Source: Pannonibacter sp051860505
GTDB lineage: Bacteria > Pseudomonadota > Alphaproteobacteria > Rhizobiales > Stappiaceae
DNA length: 64,000 nucleotides
Assembly: GCF_051860505.1 (NCBI RefSeq)
Contig: NZ_JBHYDX010000010.1
Span: 81,105-145,104 of the forward strand
Direction of reading: 5' to 3'
The position numbers and the translations under genes are program-made. This document shows positions 35,564 to 44,503 of the stretch, piece by piece. The notes beneath the pieces were generated by a model. It saw only the letters and a list, made by a program, of their open reading frames with translations. It was not told the DNA's origin and did not search any database. Position 1 is the stretch's first letter; each line of letters opens with the position of its first letter.

Positions 35564-36016
35564 TCACCCACTGGGGGGCGGCGTCCAGCCCAGCCGCTTC
35601 TTGATCCGCATCAGCAGTTGATCGCGCACAGAACGATAGGAATTCAGGATCTGCTCGCGGCTGCCGGTGGCCAGCGTCGGATCCATCGTCGGCCAGTATT
35701 CGACATCGACCGCTTCGGTCCGGGTCAATTCCAGCGCCTTGTGATGGGCCTCCGGCGCCAGGGTGATGACAAGGTCAAAGCCGGACTCGTCGAGGTCCTC
35801 GAAGGTTTTCGGCTGATGCTTGCTGGTATCCATGCCGAGTTCGGCCATGACCTGGTCAACAAAGGGGTCACGGTCGCCGCGCTTCACGCCGGCTGACTTG
35901 ATATAGACCCGCCCCGGGAAGAGCGCACTGGCAATCGCGGCGGCCATGGGAGAGCGCACTGCGTTCATCCCGCAGGCGAACAGGACCGCAGTCGGACGTT
36001 TGCCCGGCTCGGTCAT
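35564..36016 (-). CDS. Low-molecular-weight protein tyrosine phosphatase-like protein
   Basis: A 150-residue protein of the LMW-PTP/ArsC fold. The P-loop is C15-GMNAV-R21-S, a C-x5-R loop at the N-terminus, and a late WPTMDPTLATG gives the general-acid Asp region. It could be a tyrosine phosphatase or thioredoxin-type arsenate reductase. No arsenic gene adjoins it, while it lies in a housekeeping run, which favours a general phosphatase. It starts 5 bases after the UPF0262 stop. Confidence 0.86.
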   Translation of the reverse strand: MTEPGKRPTAVLFACGMNAVRSPMAAAIASALFPGRVYIKSAGVKRGDRDPFVDQVMAELGMDTSKHQPKTFEDLDESGFDLVITLAPEAHHKALELTRTEAVDVEYWPTMDPTLATGSREQILNSYRSVRDQLLMRIKKRLGWTPPPSG

Positions 36017-36021
36017 GCCCC

Positions 36022-36543
36022 TCAGCCTTTCCAGTGCAGGGCGTAGACCAGGGTAAACAGGCGGCGGGCCGTCAGCAGGTCGAGATTGATCTTGCCCTCC
36101 AGCCGCTCCATCAGGATCGCCGAGCCCTCGTTGTGCACGCCGCGACGTCCCATGTCGATGGCCTCGATCTGGCTCGGCGTCGCATGCCGGATCGCCTGAT
36201 AGTAGCTTTCGCAGATCATGTCGTAGTCACGCACGATCTTGCGCAGCGGCGTCAGGGACAACACGTGAACCGCCACCTGCTGCCCCGCATCGCTGCTGAT
36301 CTCGAACACCAGCTTCTTCTCGATGACAGACAGGCGCAGGATGTAGCGTCCCGGCTCCTGCCCGACCGGATGGAAACTGTTCTCCTCGATCAGGTCATAG
36401 ATCGCGACCGCCCGGTCATGCTCGATGTCAGGAGACGCGCGCGAGATGGAGTTTTCATCAAGGATCACATCGATCAGCCGGCTTGCCGCCTCGCCGCTGC
36501 CCGCAGGGTCCGACGGGACGGCCATGCTGCCCTGGCCATCCAT
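36022..36543 (-). CDS. UPF0262 family protein
   Basis: A 173-residue cytoplasmic protein of unknown function, restricted mainly to alphaproteobacteria. The family body is the RLIDVILDENSISRASPDIE stretch to the FTLVYALHWKG C-terminus, with ALRIAYDLIEENSFHP-like and RDYDMICESYYQAIR segments. The start is the ATG with GAAGGAA six bases upstream; another lies eight codons before. Between hisD and the phosphatase gene, as usual in this group of bacteria. Confidence 0.88.
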   Translation of the reverse strand: MDGQGSMAVPSDPAGSGEAASRLIDVILDENSISRASPDIEHDRAVAIYDLIEENSFHPVGQEPGRYILRLSVIEKKLVFEISSDAGQQVAVHVLSLTPLRKIVRDYDMICESYYQAIRHATPSQIEAIDMGRRGVHNEGSAILMERLEGKINLDLLTARRLFTLVYALHWKG

Positions 36544-36606
36544 CAGCGTTCCTTCGTTTGACCCCATCCGCCCGGTCCGTTTTCTCTTGCCGGCTGCGCT
36601 GTCGCC

Positions 36607-37905
36607 TCAGCCAAGGTTCAGTCTGATCGAGACGGAGCGCGCATGTGCGCCAAGTCCTTCCGCCTCGCCGAGTGCAATCGCCGCAGGCCCGAGCGCCTTC
36701 AGGTTTTGCGCGTTGCACCTAAGGATCGACGTCCGCTTGACAAAGTCAAGCACCGACAGGCCCGACGAGAAGCGTGCCGAGCGCGCCGTGGGCAACACAT
36801 GGTTTGAGCCGCCGACATAATCGCCGATGGCTTCAGGCGTGTGATGGCCCATGAAGACCGCCCCGGCGTTGCGCACGCCCTTCAGGAGTGCTTCCGGATC
36901 GGCCACCGCCAGTTCCAGATGCTCCGGCGCAATGCGGTTGACCAGCGGCAGTGCCTCCTCAAGCGTGCGCACCGTGATCACCGCGCCATAGTCGCGCCAG
37001 CTCGCGCCAGCCACGTCGCCGCGCGGCAAGGTGCGCAGCTGCCGCTCCACGGCCTGCTCGACTGCATCGGCAAGCTGCGGATCGGTGGTGATCAGGATCG
37101 ACTGCGCTGCCGGATCATGTTCGGCCTGGGCCAAAAGGTCTGCTGCCAGCCAGTCCGGATTGTTTTCCCCGTCGGCCACGATCAGCACTTCCGACGGGCC
37201 GGCGATCATGTCGATGCCGACCGTGCCGAACACACGCCGCTTGGCCGCCGCCACGAAGGCATTGCCCGGACCGACGATCTTGGCGACCGGGGCGATGCTG
37301 TCCGTGCCATAGGCGAGCGCTGCCACCGCCTGCGCCCCGCCAATCCGGTAGATCTCGGTAACGCCCGCCACCTTGGCTGCGGCCAGCACCAGCGGATTGA
37401 GGACCCCGTCCGGGCTCGGCACCACCATGGCGATGCGCTCCACACCGGCCACCTTCGCCGGCACCGCATTCATCAGTACGGAACTCGGATAGCTGGCAAG
37501 CCCGCCCGGCACATAGATCCCGACCGCCTCGACAGCCGTCCAGATCGACCCCAGCTCGACCCCGATGGCGTCCGTGTAGCGGTCATCCTTCGGCATCTGG
37601 CGCGCGTGATGGGAATGGATCCGGTCGCGGGCAAGCGTCAGCGCTGCCAGGGTTTCGGCGTCCACCGAGGCCATAGCCACTTCGATTTCCGCTTCGGTCA
37701 CCGTCAGTTCGGCAATTGATGCGGCCTGCAGACGGTCAAAGCGGTTGGTGTAGTCGATCACGGCGGCATCGCCGCGCTGGCGCACATCCTCAATGATGTC
37801 GCGCACGATCTGGTCGACGTCCTCGGAGACTTCCCGCTTCCCAGCGAGCAGCGCGCGGAAGCGGGTTTCGAAATCATCAGCCTCGATGGAAAGACGGATC
37901 GGCAC
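36607..37905 (-). CDS. hisD: Histidinol dehydrogenase
   Basis: A 432-residue zinc enzyme that catalyses the last two steps of histidine synthesis, histidinol to histidine with NAD. The family landmarks are present in order: VRQRGDAAVIDYTNRFD, GIYVPGGLASYPSSVLMNAVPAKVAG, KIVGPGNAFVAAAKR, GVIDMIAGPSE-like VGIDMIAGPSEVLIVAD, QAEHDPAAQSILIT, and HHTPEAIGDYVGGSNHVLPT near the end. Length matches. Same-strand neighbours are UPF0262 and DUF2948 genes. Confidence 0.96.
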   Translation of the reverse strand: MPIRLSIEADDFETRFRALLAGKREVSEDVDQIVRDIIEDVRQRGDAAVIDYTNRFDRLQAASIAELTVTEAEIEVAMASVDAETLAALTLARDRIHSHHARQMPKDDRYTDAIGVELGSIWTAVEAVGIYVPGGLASYPSSVLMNAVPAKVAGVERIAMVVPSPDGVLNPLVLAAAKVAGVTEIYRIGGAQAVAALAYGTDSIAPVAKIVGPGNAFVAAAKRRVFGTVGIDMIAGPSEVLIVADGENNPDWLAADLLAQAEHDPAAQSILITTDPQLADAVEQAVERQLRTLPRGDVAGASWRDYGAVITVRTLEEALPLVNRIAPEHLELAVADPEALLKGVRNAGAVFMGHHTPEAIGDYVGGSNHVLPTARSARFSSGLSVLDFVKRTSILRCNAQNLKALGPAAIALGEAEGLGAHARSVSIRLNLG

Positions 37906-37982
37906 AGGTCATCTCCCTTGTCGCCGGCGATCACGCAGCCTCGCCAGCGGCCCCCTTGGGCCTTTTCGGTTTTGTAACTGGA

Positions 37983-38423
37983 TCAGTCGAGCGGATGCTG
38001 CGGCCGATGCGCGGTGCCCCAGGCGGGCCCGAGATCGGTCAGCTGTGCCTCGATGCACTCCACCGTCAGCGCGATCGTTCCGCCACCGGAAAACGACAGA
38101 ATGACCTCGCCTTCCGGCCCCTCGCCGGCCTGATGGAACTGCACGGCCAGCAAGGACAGCACGGCATCCTTCACCGTCTGGCGGATCCCGGCTGCTTTCA
38201 TGGCGCTGACACGGGAAAAGGCAAGGGCCGCGCGCCGGCGCTCATGCGCCCCGCTGCGCGGATCAACCGGTCGGTCCCAGACAAACCGGTTCATCACGAA
38301 CACCGCCTTGCCCTCCTGGGGCAGGAAGCGGATGTCGCCGACAAGCAACACCGAGTCCTGCACATGGGCGGACACGATGGCAAGGTCGTCCTGATCGAGA
38401 GCGGCGAGTTTCACGAGATCCAT
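37983..38423 (-). CDS. DUF2948 family protein
   Basis: A 146-residue protein of unknown function typical of Rhizobiales, where it lies between murA and hisD, as here. Sequence landmarks are LAALDQDDLAIVSAHVQDSVLLVGD, FVMNRFVWDR and the C-terminal LSFSGGGTIALTVECIEAQLTDLGPAWGT stretch. The ATG has no clear ribosome site; a TTG four codons upstream has AGGGA nearby, so the start is open to doubt. Confidence 0.85.
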   Translation of the reverse strand: MDLVKLAALDQDDLAIVSAHVQDSVLLVGDIRFLPQEGKAVFVMNRFVWDRPVDPRSGAHERRRAALAFSRVSAMKAAGIRQTVKDAVLSLLAVQFHQAGEGPEGEVILSFSGGGTIALTVECIEAQLTDLGPAWGTAHRPQHPLD

Positions 38424-38600
38424 CGGTCGTCGCAAGGTCCCTGCGGCCCGTGTCCGGACCTGTCACATGCTGCCTGTTCAGCCCGGCGTATCGATCGGCA
38501 GGCGATCACGCCCGCCCCAGAACACGCCGTTCCCGCGATTGCCTAACCGGTCCTGCCCGATTTGACAATTGGCCAGACGGCACAGCCGGCTTTTTGGGCG

Positions 38601-39890
38601 TCAGTGCGAGATGCGCTCGATCACCGCGCCGCAGCGGCTGAGCTTTTCTTCCAGCCGCTCGAAACCACGGTCGAGGTGATAGACGCGGCTGACATTCGTC
38701 TCGCCTTCTGCGGCAAGGCCGGCGATCACCAGCGACACGGAGGCGCGCAGGTCCGTTGCCATCACCGGAGCGCCGCGCAGTGTGCTGACACCGTCGACAA
38801 TCGCGGTGTGCCCGTCGATGCGGATGCGGGCGCCGAGGCGGGCCAGTTCCTGCACATGCATGAAACGGTTCTCGAAGATCGTCTCGGTGATACGGCTCTG
38901 GCCGCCCGCGCGCGTCATCAGCGCCATGAACTGGGCCTGCAGGTCGGTCGGGAAGCCGGGGAACGGTTCCGTCGTGATGTCGACCGGGGCAATGCCATTG
39001 CCATTGCGGTAGACCCGCAACCCGCCGTCGACCTCGGTGATCTCCGCGCCGGTCTGGCGCAGCACGTCGAGGGCGCTCTCGAACAGGTCCGCGCGGGCGT
39101 TTTCCAGCACCACGTCGCCGCCGGTCATGGCAACCGCCATGGCATAGGTGCCCGCCTCGATGCGGTCCGGGATCACCGCATGGCGATGGCCATGCAGGCG
39201 GTCAACGCCCTGGATGCGGATCACCGACGTGCCCGCGCCCTCGATCTTCGCGCCCATGCCAATGAGGCAGTTAGCAAGGTCGACCACTTCCGGCTCACGC
39301 GCCGCATTGACGAGTTCGGTTTCGCCCTTGGCGAGCGTCGCCGCCATCATCAGCGTGTGCGTCGCGCCGACCGAGACCTTCGGGAACTCGATGCGCGCGC
39401 CGACCAAGCCCTTCGGCGCATTGACGACGACGTAGCCGGCCTCAATGTCGATGGAGGCGCCGAGCTTAGTCAGGCCTTCGATGAAGAAATCGACCGGACG
39501 CGTGCCGATCGCGCAGCCGCCGGGCAGCGACACGCGGGCGCGGCGTTCGCGCGCCACCAGCGGGCCGATCACCCAGAAGCTCGCGCGCATCTTCGAGACG
39601 AGTTCATAGGGCGCGGTGGTGTCCACGATGGTGCGGGCGGTCAGATGCAACGTCTGGCCCTTCAGGTCATCCTGGCCGACGCGCTTGCCGTCGACGGAAT
39701 AGTCAACGCCATGGTTCGACAGGATGTGGTTGAGCTGGGCGACATCGCGCAGGCGCGGCACGTTGCCGAGCGTCAGGGTCTCGTCGCTGAGCAGCGAGGC
39801 GATCATCAGCGGCAGGGTGGCGTTCTTGGCGCCGGAAATCGGAATGACGCCGTTCAACTGAGAACCGCCGACGATCTTGATGCTGTCCAT
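38601..39890 (-). CDS. murA: UDP-N-acetylglucosamine 1-carboxyvinyltransferase
   Basis: A 429-residue enzyme that adds enolpyruvate to UDP-GlcNAc, the first committed step of peptidoglycan synthesis. It begins MDSIKIVGGSQLNGVIPISGAKNA with the conserved Lys22-Asn23 pair. The fosfomycin-target Cys126 lies in SLPGGCAIGTRPVD. The C-terminal GGQSRITETIFENRFMHVQELARLGA segment is also diagnostic. AGGTGG lies before the ATG; the 55-codon open extension upstream is not coding. Confidence 0.97.
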   Translation of the reverse strand: MDSIKIVGGSQLNGVIPISGAKNATLPLMIASLLSDETLTLGNVPRLRDVAQLNHILSNHGVDYSVDGKRVGQDDLKGQTLHLTARTIVDTTAPYELVSKMRASFWVIGPLVARERRARVSLPGGCAIGTRPVDFFIEGLTKLGASIDIEAGYVVVNAPKGLVGARIEFPKVSVGATHTLMMAATLAKGETELVNAAREPEVVDLANCLIGMGAKIEGAGTSVIRIQGVDRLHGHRHAVIPDRIEAGTYAMAVAMTGGDVVLENARADLFESALDVLRQTGAEITEVDGGLRVYRNGNGIAPVDITTEPFPGFPTDLQAQFMALMTRAGGQSRITETIFENRFMHVQELARLGARIRIDGHTAIVDGVSTLRGAPVMATDLRASVSLVIAGLAAEGETNVSRVYHLDRGFERLEEKLSRCGAVIERISH

Positions 39891-40098
39891 GGATCCACCT
39901 GGCTGCGGCCGCAAACGGCCCTGAAATTGATTTGTTCCCTTGCGCGAGCCGCGTCTACACCCGGAGTTTGGCGCACGCAAGGCAGTGGCGCTGCGCCAGC
40001 CGCCGCGATTTATCCCGCGTCCGTTGCAGCACGTCAGAGCGTCGGCATTCGTCACCTCAAAAGCCGGACGGCCGCGTTATCCACAGCCTTGCCGGCCA

Positions 40099-40338
40099 TC
40101 AGGGCGTGTCAACACCCTCCGGGGCCGGCACAAGCCCGTCGACGGCGGGATCCCCAGCGTCATCCCCGTCCCGATCCGCCCGCAGGCGCGCGGCAACCTT
40201 GCGGCGCTTCAGGTTCTGGCGCAGGGCCTCGGCAAGGCGCGCCTCCCGGCTGCCCGGCTTTGCCGGCAGCTTGGAAGTGCCGCCGTTTGCACCAGCATTT
40301 CTGCCCTGATTTCCGCTCTGCTTCATGTTCTTGTCCAT
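40099..40338 (-). CDS. Small conserved basic protein near murA
   Basis: A 79-residue protein with a basic central segment (REARLAEALRQNLKRRKVAARLR) and an acidic C-terminus. Short proteins with a similar LAEALR.NLKRRK motif are common in Rhizobiales near murA, which is why it is listed. The ATG gives a compact protein; the frame is open 30 codons further upstream. No function is known; the basic helix could contact nucleic acid. Coding status rests on the motif, not on experiment. Confidence 0.55.
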   Translation of the reverse strand: MDKNMKQSGNQGRNAGANGGTSKLPAKPGSREARLAEALRQNLKRRKVAARLRADRDGDDAGDPAVDGLVPAPEGVDTP

Positions 40339-40556
40339 GCCACAAGACCTACCCCAGGCAAGCCCCCCGCGCAAAGCCCGGCACCCCCGCCGGGCCAGCC
40401 TGTCCACAGGCGGCTTACAATTTCCCACTTACAGGCGCTTGCCATCCCCGAACAACTGTGGCACAAGCCCGCTCGTTCGCAGCGACAACACGCAGCGGAC
40501 ACGAGTGGCAGTGATTGCCCCTCACCGGCAGGCCCCCCGGCCAACACGCCGAAGAT

Positions 40557-40631
<75 letters not shown>

Positions 40632-40863
40632 TTCCAAAAATATCTCCCAGTATATTGATATTTCAGGTGAAATCTCCTCAGTGGGGATGCCGTCAGGGTC
40701 AAGCCTCCATCGCAATCCTCGATGTTTCGCGTCGCTTCATGACGTGACCATGCAGTGAACAAACGTCATCATCCGTACAAAGTTCGTTCAGGCGCATTCA
40801 CTGTTTGTTCAGGTCACGATGCCCTCAGCTATGGAGACTGGAAATGACACCACAGCAGGCAAC

Positions 40864-42099
40864 TCAGCACTCCATAGGCAGGGTCAACGTCGCAAGATGG
40901 GCATCGACGGCCGTGATCACATCTTCGCTCAAAGCCAGGTTCGTTTTCTCTTTTGCCCAGACCTCCTGAAAGGCAGCAACTGTTTCTTTGGCTGTGTCCA
41001 TGACAAGCTTTTCTGGCAGCTTGGCCTTTGATGCCAATACGGCAAGCTCTTTCAGCGTGAGCTCGGCCATCACGTTCGTGGTGGCATATTTCAAGGCCGC
41101 TGTTTTGCTTGGCAGATACGGGATCGTTGCAAGCAGATCGTAGGCCGGTGCGATGCTCGGTGTCTTCCGGTCATAATAGATCAGCGACCAGTTTTTCAGG
41201 TGCATGTCGTCATTGCCGATAAGCGTCGAATACACCAAACGCCGGATATATTCTGCGATATCACCTTGAGTGGTTTCAATCCCCAACACCAATGCGATAT
41301 TTCTGTAGCTTGCTTGATCGTATTTCTGAGACGGGTAGCGCCCGAAAACCTGCGCAAAATCTTCGATATGCACAGGGCCATCGTCACTTCGGTCGAAGCG
41401 TTTGATAGCGAAGGCTTTCTCGCCCCGTAATCTTCCAAGCCCATCCGGAAGACCGCCAATACTCTTGAGATCAATCAGTTCGATCTCAGGCACATCAATC
41501 CCGATCTGCTTTGCGATGGTCATGAACGAAAATTCGTTCTCGGGAACGCCTTCGAACCTGTCTGCCGGAAGCTTTACGATCCACTCCCCGCCGATCCCTT
41601 TAGCGGGTATCGTCAAGCCACCATTCTTGCCTGCTTTGCGCAAAGCAGAAAATTTCAGTTGAACACCAGCAAGAGAGAAGCGAAGGGCTTGTTCTTTGCG
41701 CGCTTCTTTCTCCTCGGGAGTTGTCTCGTCGCCATCATCTGGCAGCCCCTCCCCGTCGTCAGGCAACACGGTGACCGCACCAGGCAAGTCCTGGCCTAGT
41801 GCCCATAGGAGATAAAGCTCTCTGGCAGGCTTCACACCGGCTTGCTGTGCCAGATAGTCCCGCAGTGTGCCTTCCGGTAACAGGTTTGAAAAGAACGGCA
41901 GCAGGCTTGGCCCCGTCGAGGCGAACCTCGTCAGCAGTTCGCCAAGGGGGTTCTTGAAAGACAAGCTCAGCGTGTCGCGGCTTTTGTCGGCGATATAGGC
42001 TTCATCGAATGAAAAGATCGAACGGTCACCCGGCAGCAGGTTGAGTGTGCCGATTTTTCTGCCGTGAAGAAGGATGTTGAGTGAGGATATATCAGTCAT
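40864..42099 (-). CDS. hipA: HipA-type serine/threonine kinase toxin
   Basis: A 411-residue HipA-fold kinase, the toxin of a type II system. The N-terminal domain (about 1-100: LNILLHGRKIGTLNLL; FFSNLLPEGTLRDYLA) is the HipA N1 region. SLAGVQLKFSAL (about 145-156) is the ATP loop, KRFDRSDDG follows, LIGNDDMHLKNWSLIYYD carries the catalytic Asp and Asn, and PAYDLLA the metal Asp. Known HipA proteins phosphorylate aminoacyl-tRNA synthetases and cause growth arrest. The ATG with GGAGG seven bases upstream is chosen. It overlaps the antitoxin gene by 8 bases and appears intact. Confidence 0.92.
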   Translation of the reverse strand: MTDISSLNILLHGRKIGTLNLLPGDRSIFSFDEAYIADKSRDTLSLSFKNPLGELLTRFASTGPSLLPFFSNLLPEGTLRDYLAQQAGVKPARELYLLWALGQDLPGAVTVLPDDGEGLPDDGDETTPEEKEARKEQALRFSLAGVQLKFSALRKAGKNGGLTIPAKGIGGEWIVKLPADRFEGVPENEFSFMTIAKQIGIDVPEIELIDLKSIGGLPDGLGRLRGEKAFAIKRFDRSDDGPVHIEDFAQVFGRYPSQKYDQASYRNIALVLGIETTQGDIAEYIRRLVYSTLIGNDDMHLKNWSLIYYDRKTPSIAPAYDLLATIPYLPSKTAALKYATTNVMAELTLKELAVLASKAKLPEKLVMDTAKETVAAFQEVWAKEKTNLALSEDVITAVDAHLATLTLPMEC

Positions 42100-42745
42100 C
42101 GTCATCCTCCAACGAATAAGCTGGACGCTCTAGAAGGTCAGCCTGTTCATGACGATGAACAAGACTATTGCGGAGTTCTCGTAAATTTTTGCCAACGCGG
42201 TCCAGCTTTCTGATCAAATTTTCTGTCTCTGAAGAATTTTCGTTGAAATCTCCGTCAAATCTGAACTGTTGGGATGGAATATTTATTTGCAAAATGGGAG
42301 ATATAGCTTTCTCTAGTCGAACATAAGCGTCCGCGTCATAGTTGACGGCTTGTAGCCCTTTTAGAGCGCGATCAATTTGCTCAAACACTTTGATGGAATT
42401 GGCGGGCACGTCAGCAACGTTTCGGAGGTGATCGAGAGCCTTTTGAGCATTGAGGATATTACTCAAAGCGGGAGCGGTACGATCTCGCGGAATCCCAGCG
42501 ACGACACTTTCGACGGCAGGAAGAGCCCTTTTGGGCACCAACTTGACTTCCAAATCAAGTGCGCGAGCAATCTGGATCAAGCTGGAGAGCTTGATATCTA
42601 CGCCGCCCTTTTCGATTTTAGAGATATGGCTTTGCGGCACGCCAATAAGCTCGCCAAAGCTGGTTTGGCTTAGGCCCTTGGCTTTGCGGGCATTCTTGAT
42701 TTCCTCTATGATCTCCAAATTCTCTGTCATCATATATTCTCGCAT
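42092..42745 (-). CDS. hipB: HipB-like antitoxin with long C-terminal extension
   Basis: A 217-residue protein. Its N-terminal XRE helix-turn-helix (about 10-65: IKNARKAKGLSQTSFGELIG; PQSHISKIEKGGVDIKLSSL) is typical of HipB antitoxins, which bind DNA and the toxin. About 130 further residues, helical with no family recognised, make it more than twice the length of E. coli HipB. The start is the ATG with GGAG six bases upstream; another in-frame ATG lies 10 codons earlier. It precedes and overlaps hipA. Its codon use is AT-richer than the neighbours, suggesting acquisition. Confidence 0.85.
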   Translation of the reverse strand: MREYMMTENLEIIEEIKNARKAKGLSQTSFGELIGVPQSHISKIEKGGVDIKLSSLIQIARALDLEVKLVPKRALPAVESVVAGIPRDRTAPALSNILNAQKALDHLRNVADVPANSIKVFEQIDRALKGLQAVNYDADAYVRLEKAISPILQINIPSQQFRFDGDFNENSSETENLIRKLDRVGKNLRELRNSLVHRHEQADLLERPAYSLEDDDD

Positions 42746-42764
42746 ATAATTCTCCGAAATTATA
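42745..42764. promoter_or_regulatory. Palindromic operator candidate at the hipB start
   Basis: A perfect 7+7 inverted repeat, TATAATT-CTCCGA-AATTATA, directly upstream of the chosen hipB start. Its centre contains the complement of the GGAG ribosome site. Further ATAT-rich near-repeats flank it on both sides (42731-42780 and around 42800-42830). HipB proteins repress their own operon through such palindromes. Confidence 0.6.
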
Positions 42765-43318
42765 CGCCGAGACATATTATTGTCAATGAATTTGAAGAAA
42801 TTAATATGTCAAAGCATATGAATAGATCATTTTATATATTGAAACATATTACATTTAGGCATGGTCTCATTTGGAGCATTGTTAAATCAGCTCATTGGAA
42901 GCCCTTTGGTCAGGTTTTCAGACCTAGGCGAAGGTCCGCATCAGGAGTTCGGTCCCGATGCCAATGCCCGCTCTAAAAATTAAACCCACGCAATTCATTC
43001 TGTTGTTCCGGTCATCTTGCCTGCTCCTGCTGACCTGCTACTGGACTGTCATCCAGCAGCGATTAGAGCCTTGGCAGATTTCACGCCTTGTGGCGCGCTT
43101 GTCGAAAGGGGTGATCGTCGGAACTGGTCAGGGTTGTGCTGCGTACAATCGTTTGCTTTGAAATTGGCAACATAGGCGGAAGACTGCGGAAGCCTTGCCG
43201 CAATCAAAACAGAACCAGATCCTGTGCGCACTCTGGTCATCGGCAAGAGCTGCCATTTCTCACCGACATACAAAACAAGCCACAGCCGGCCGGCAGAGCG
43301 CCAGTCCTGCTGCTTCAC
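42765..43318. other. Gene-free AT-rich spacer after hipB start region
   Basis: About 550 bases without a convincing gene. The first 180 bases are strongly AT-rich and hold the hipBA promoter region. The remainder is of average GC with only short, overlapping open frames, for example an 89-codon one on the minus strand (43049-43318) with no recognised relatives. No duplicate of the tRNA-Thr 3' end, no integrase and no terminal repeats were seen. It may be decayed sequence from an earlier insertion. Confidence 0.45.
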
Positions 43319-44332
43319 TCACCCCCCATAATACCCCCGATACCACTCCACGAACCGCGCCACACCCTCCTCAACCGTCGTCGCCGGGCTGAAGCCGGTG
43401 AGGTGTTCGAGGAGGCTGGTGTCGGCCCAGGTGGCGGGAACATCGCCCGGCTGCATCGGCAACAGGTTGCGGATCGCCGTGCGGCCCGTGGCGGCCTCGA
43501 TGGCGGCGATGTAGTCGGTGAGCTGCACCGGCGCCGAATTGCCGATGTTGACGATACGCCAGGGCGCGACCGGCGACAGGCTGTCGCCCTCCGGCACGCC
43601 CTCGCCGTCCAGGGGGCGCTGCGGCACCGCGTCGATCAGGAGCCTTATGCCCAGGACCAGATCCTCGACATAGGTGAAGTCACGGCGCATGTCGCCGTGA
43701 TTGTAGACGTCGATCGGCTCGCCGGCGAGGATCGCCTTGGTGAACTTGAACAGCGCCATATCCGGCCGGCCCCAGGGGCCATAGACCGTGAAGAAGCGGA
43801 ACAGCGTCGTCGGCAGGCCATAGAGATGGGCATAGGAATGGCTCATCCCCTCGCAGGCCTTCTTCGTTGCTGCGTAGAAGGACATCTGGTGGTCGGCCTT
43901 GGCCGTCTCGACATAGGGCATCGTCGTGTTTGCGCCATAGGCCGACGAGGTCGAGGCGATCAAGAGGTGCTGCGGCGGGGTCGCCCTTGCCGCTTCCAGC
44001 AGCTCGAACGTGCCGGCAATGTTGCTGTCGAGATAGGAGCGTGGCGCCTCGATCGAATAGCGCACGCCCGCCTGCGCCGCCAGGTGGATCACCACATCCG
44101 GCTTCTCGCGGGCGAGGAGATCCACCAGATAGCCCGGCGTCTCGACCCGCTCGTTGAGGGCGCGGAAATTCGGGCTCTGCAGCAGCATCTGGTGCCGCCG
44201 TTCCTTCAGCCGCACGTCATAGTAATCGGTCATGGCATCGAGGCCAATCACCTCGAACCCGTCCGCAATCAGCCGCTTGCACAGAAAATAGCCGATGAAT
44301 CCGGCCGACCCGGTAACCAGTGCCTTGCGCAA
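43319..44332 (-). CDS. NAD-dependent epimerase (UDP-glucuronate 4-epimerase-like)
   Basis: A 337-residue short-chain dehydrogenase-fold sugar-nucleotide epimerase. The cofactor site is VTGSAGFIGYFLCKRL (about residues 6-21), the catalytic triad lies in STSSAYG and MSFYAATKKACE (Tyr-x3-Lys), and FRFFTVYGPWGRPDMALFKFTKAIL is the signature of UDP-glucuronate/galacturonate epimerases such as CapI/LspL. It would supply UDP-galacturonate for LPS or capsule. It stands alone here, with no other polysaccharide genes adjoining. Confidence 0.87.
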   Translation of the reverse strand: MRKALVTGSAGFIGYFLCKRLIADGFEVIGLDAMTDYYDVRLKERRHQMLLQSPNFRALNERVETPGYLVDLLAREKPDVVIHLAAQAGVRYSIEAPRSYLDSNIAGTFELLEAARATPPQHLLIASTSSAYGANTTMPYVETAKADHQMSFYAATKKACEGMSHSYAHLYGLPTTLFRFFTVYGPWGRPDMALFKFTKAILAGEPIDVYNHGDMRRDFTYVEDLVLGIRLLIDAVPQRPLDGEGVPEGDSLSPVAPWRIVNIGNSAPVQLTDYIAAIEAATGRTAIRNLLPMQPGDVPATWADTSLLEHLTGFSPATTVEEGVARFVEWYRGYYGG

Positions 44333-44503
44333 GGGGAGCCTCTCCTACCCGTCCGAACCGACTGCCGAACCTGTGCCCGTGCTTAGCACTCACCCGCCGA
44401 TGGTCCAAGCCCCGACATCGGACGCAAGTCATCGCACGCGCTCTGAAGCCGGTAACCTGCGCGGATGATTTCCTGCGAGCCGACCCCGTCCCGCAGACGC
44501 CTT

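Noticed and set aside
35564..36016. Firm call as arsenate reductase
   Set aside because: The P-loop fits both LMW phosphatases and ArsC; no arsenic regulator or efflux gene adjoins it.
38562..40514. A 650-codon open frame opposite murA
   Set aside because: Antisense shadow of a certain murA gene, continuing into non-coding sequence; no family features.
42765..43318. Integrative element between tRNA-Thr and the epimerase gene
   Set aside because: No integrase, no copy of the tRNA 3' end and no terminal repeats were found in the interval, so only possible acquisition of hipBA is suggested.
43049..43318. An 89-codon minus-strand frame as a gene or transposase remnant
   Set aside because: No recognised motif, no ribosome site, and it ends among other short frames; kept only as unexplained spacer.
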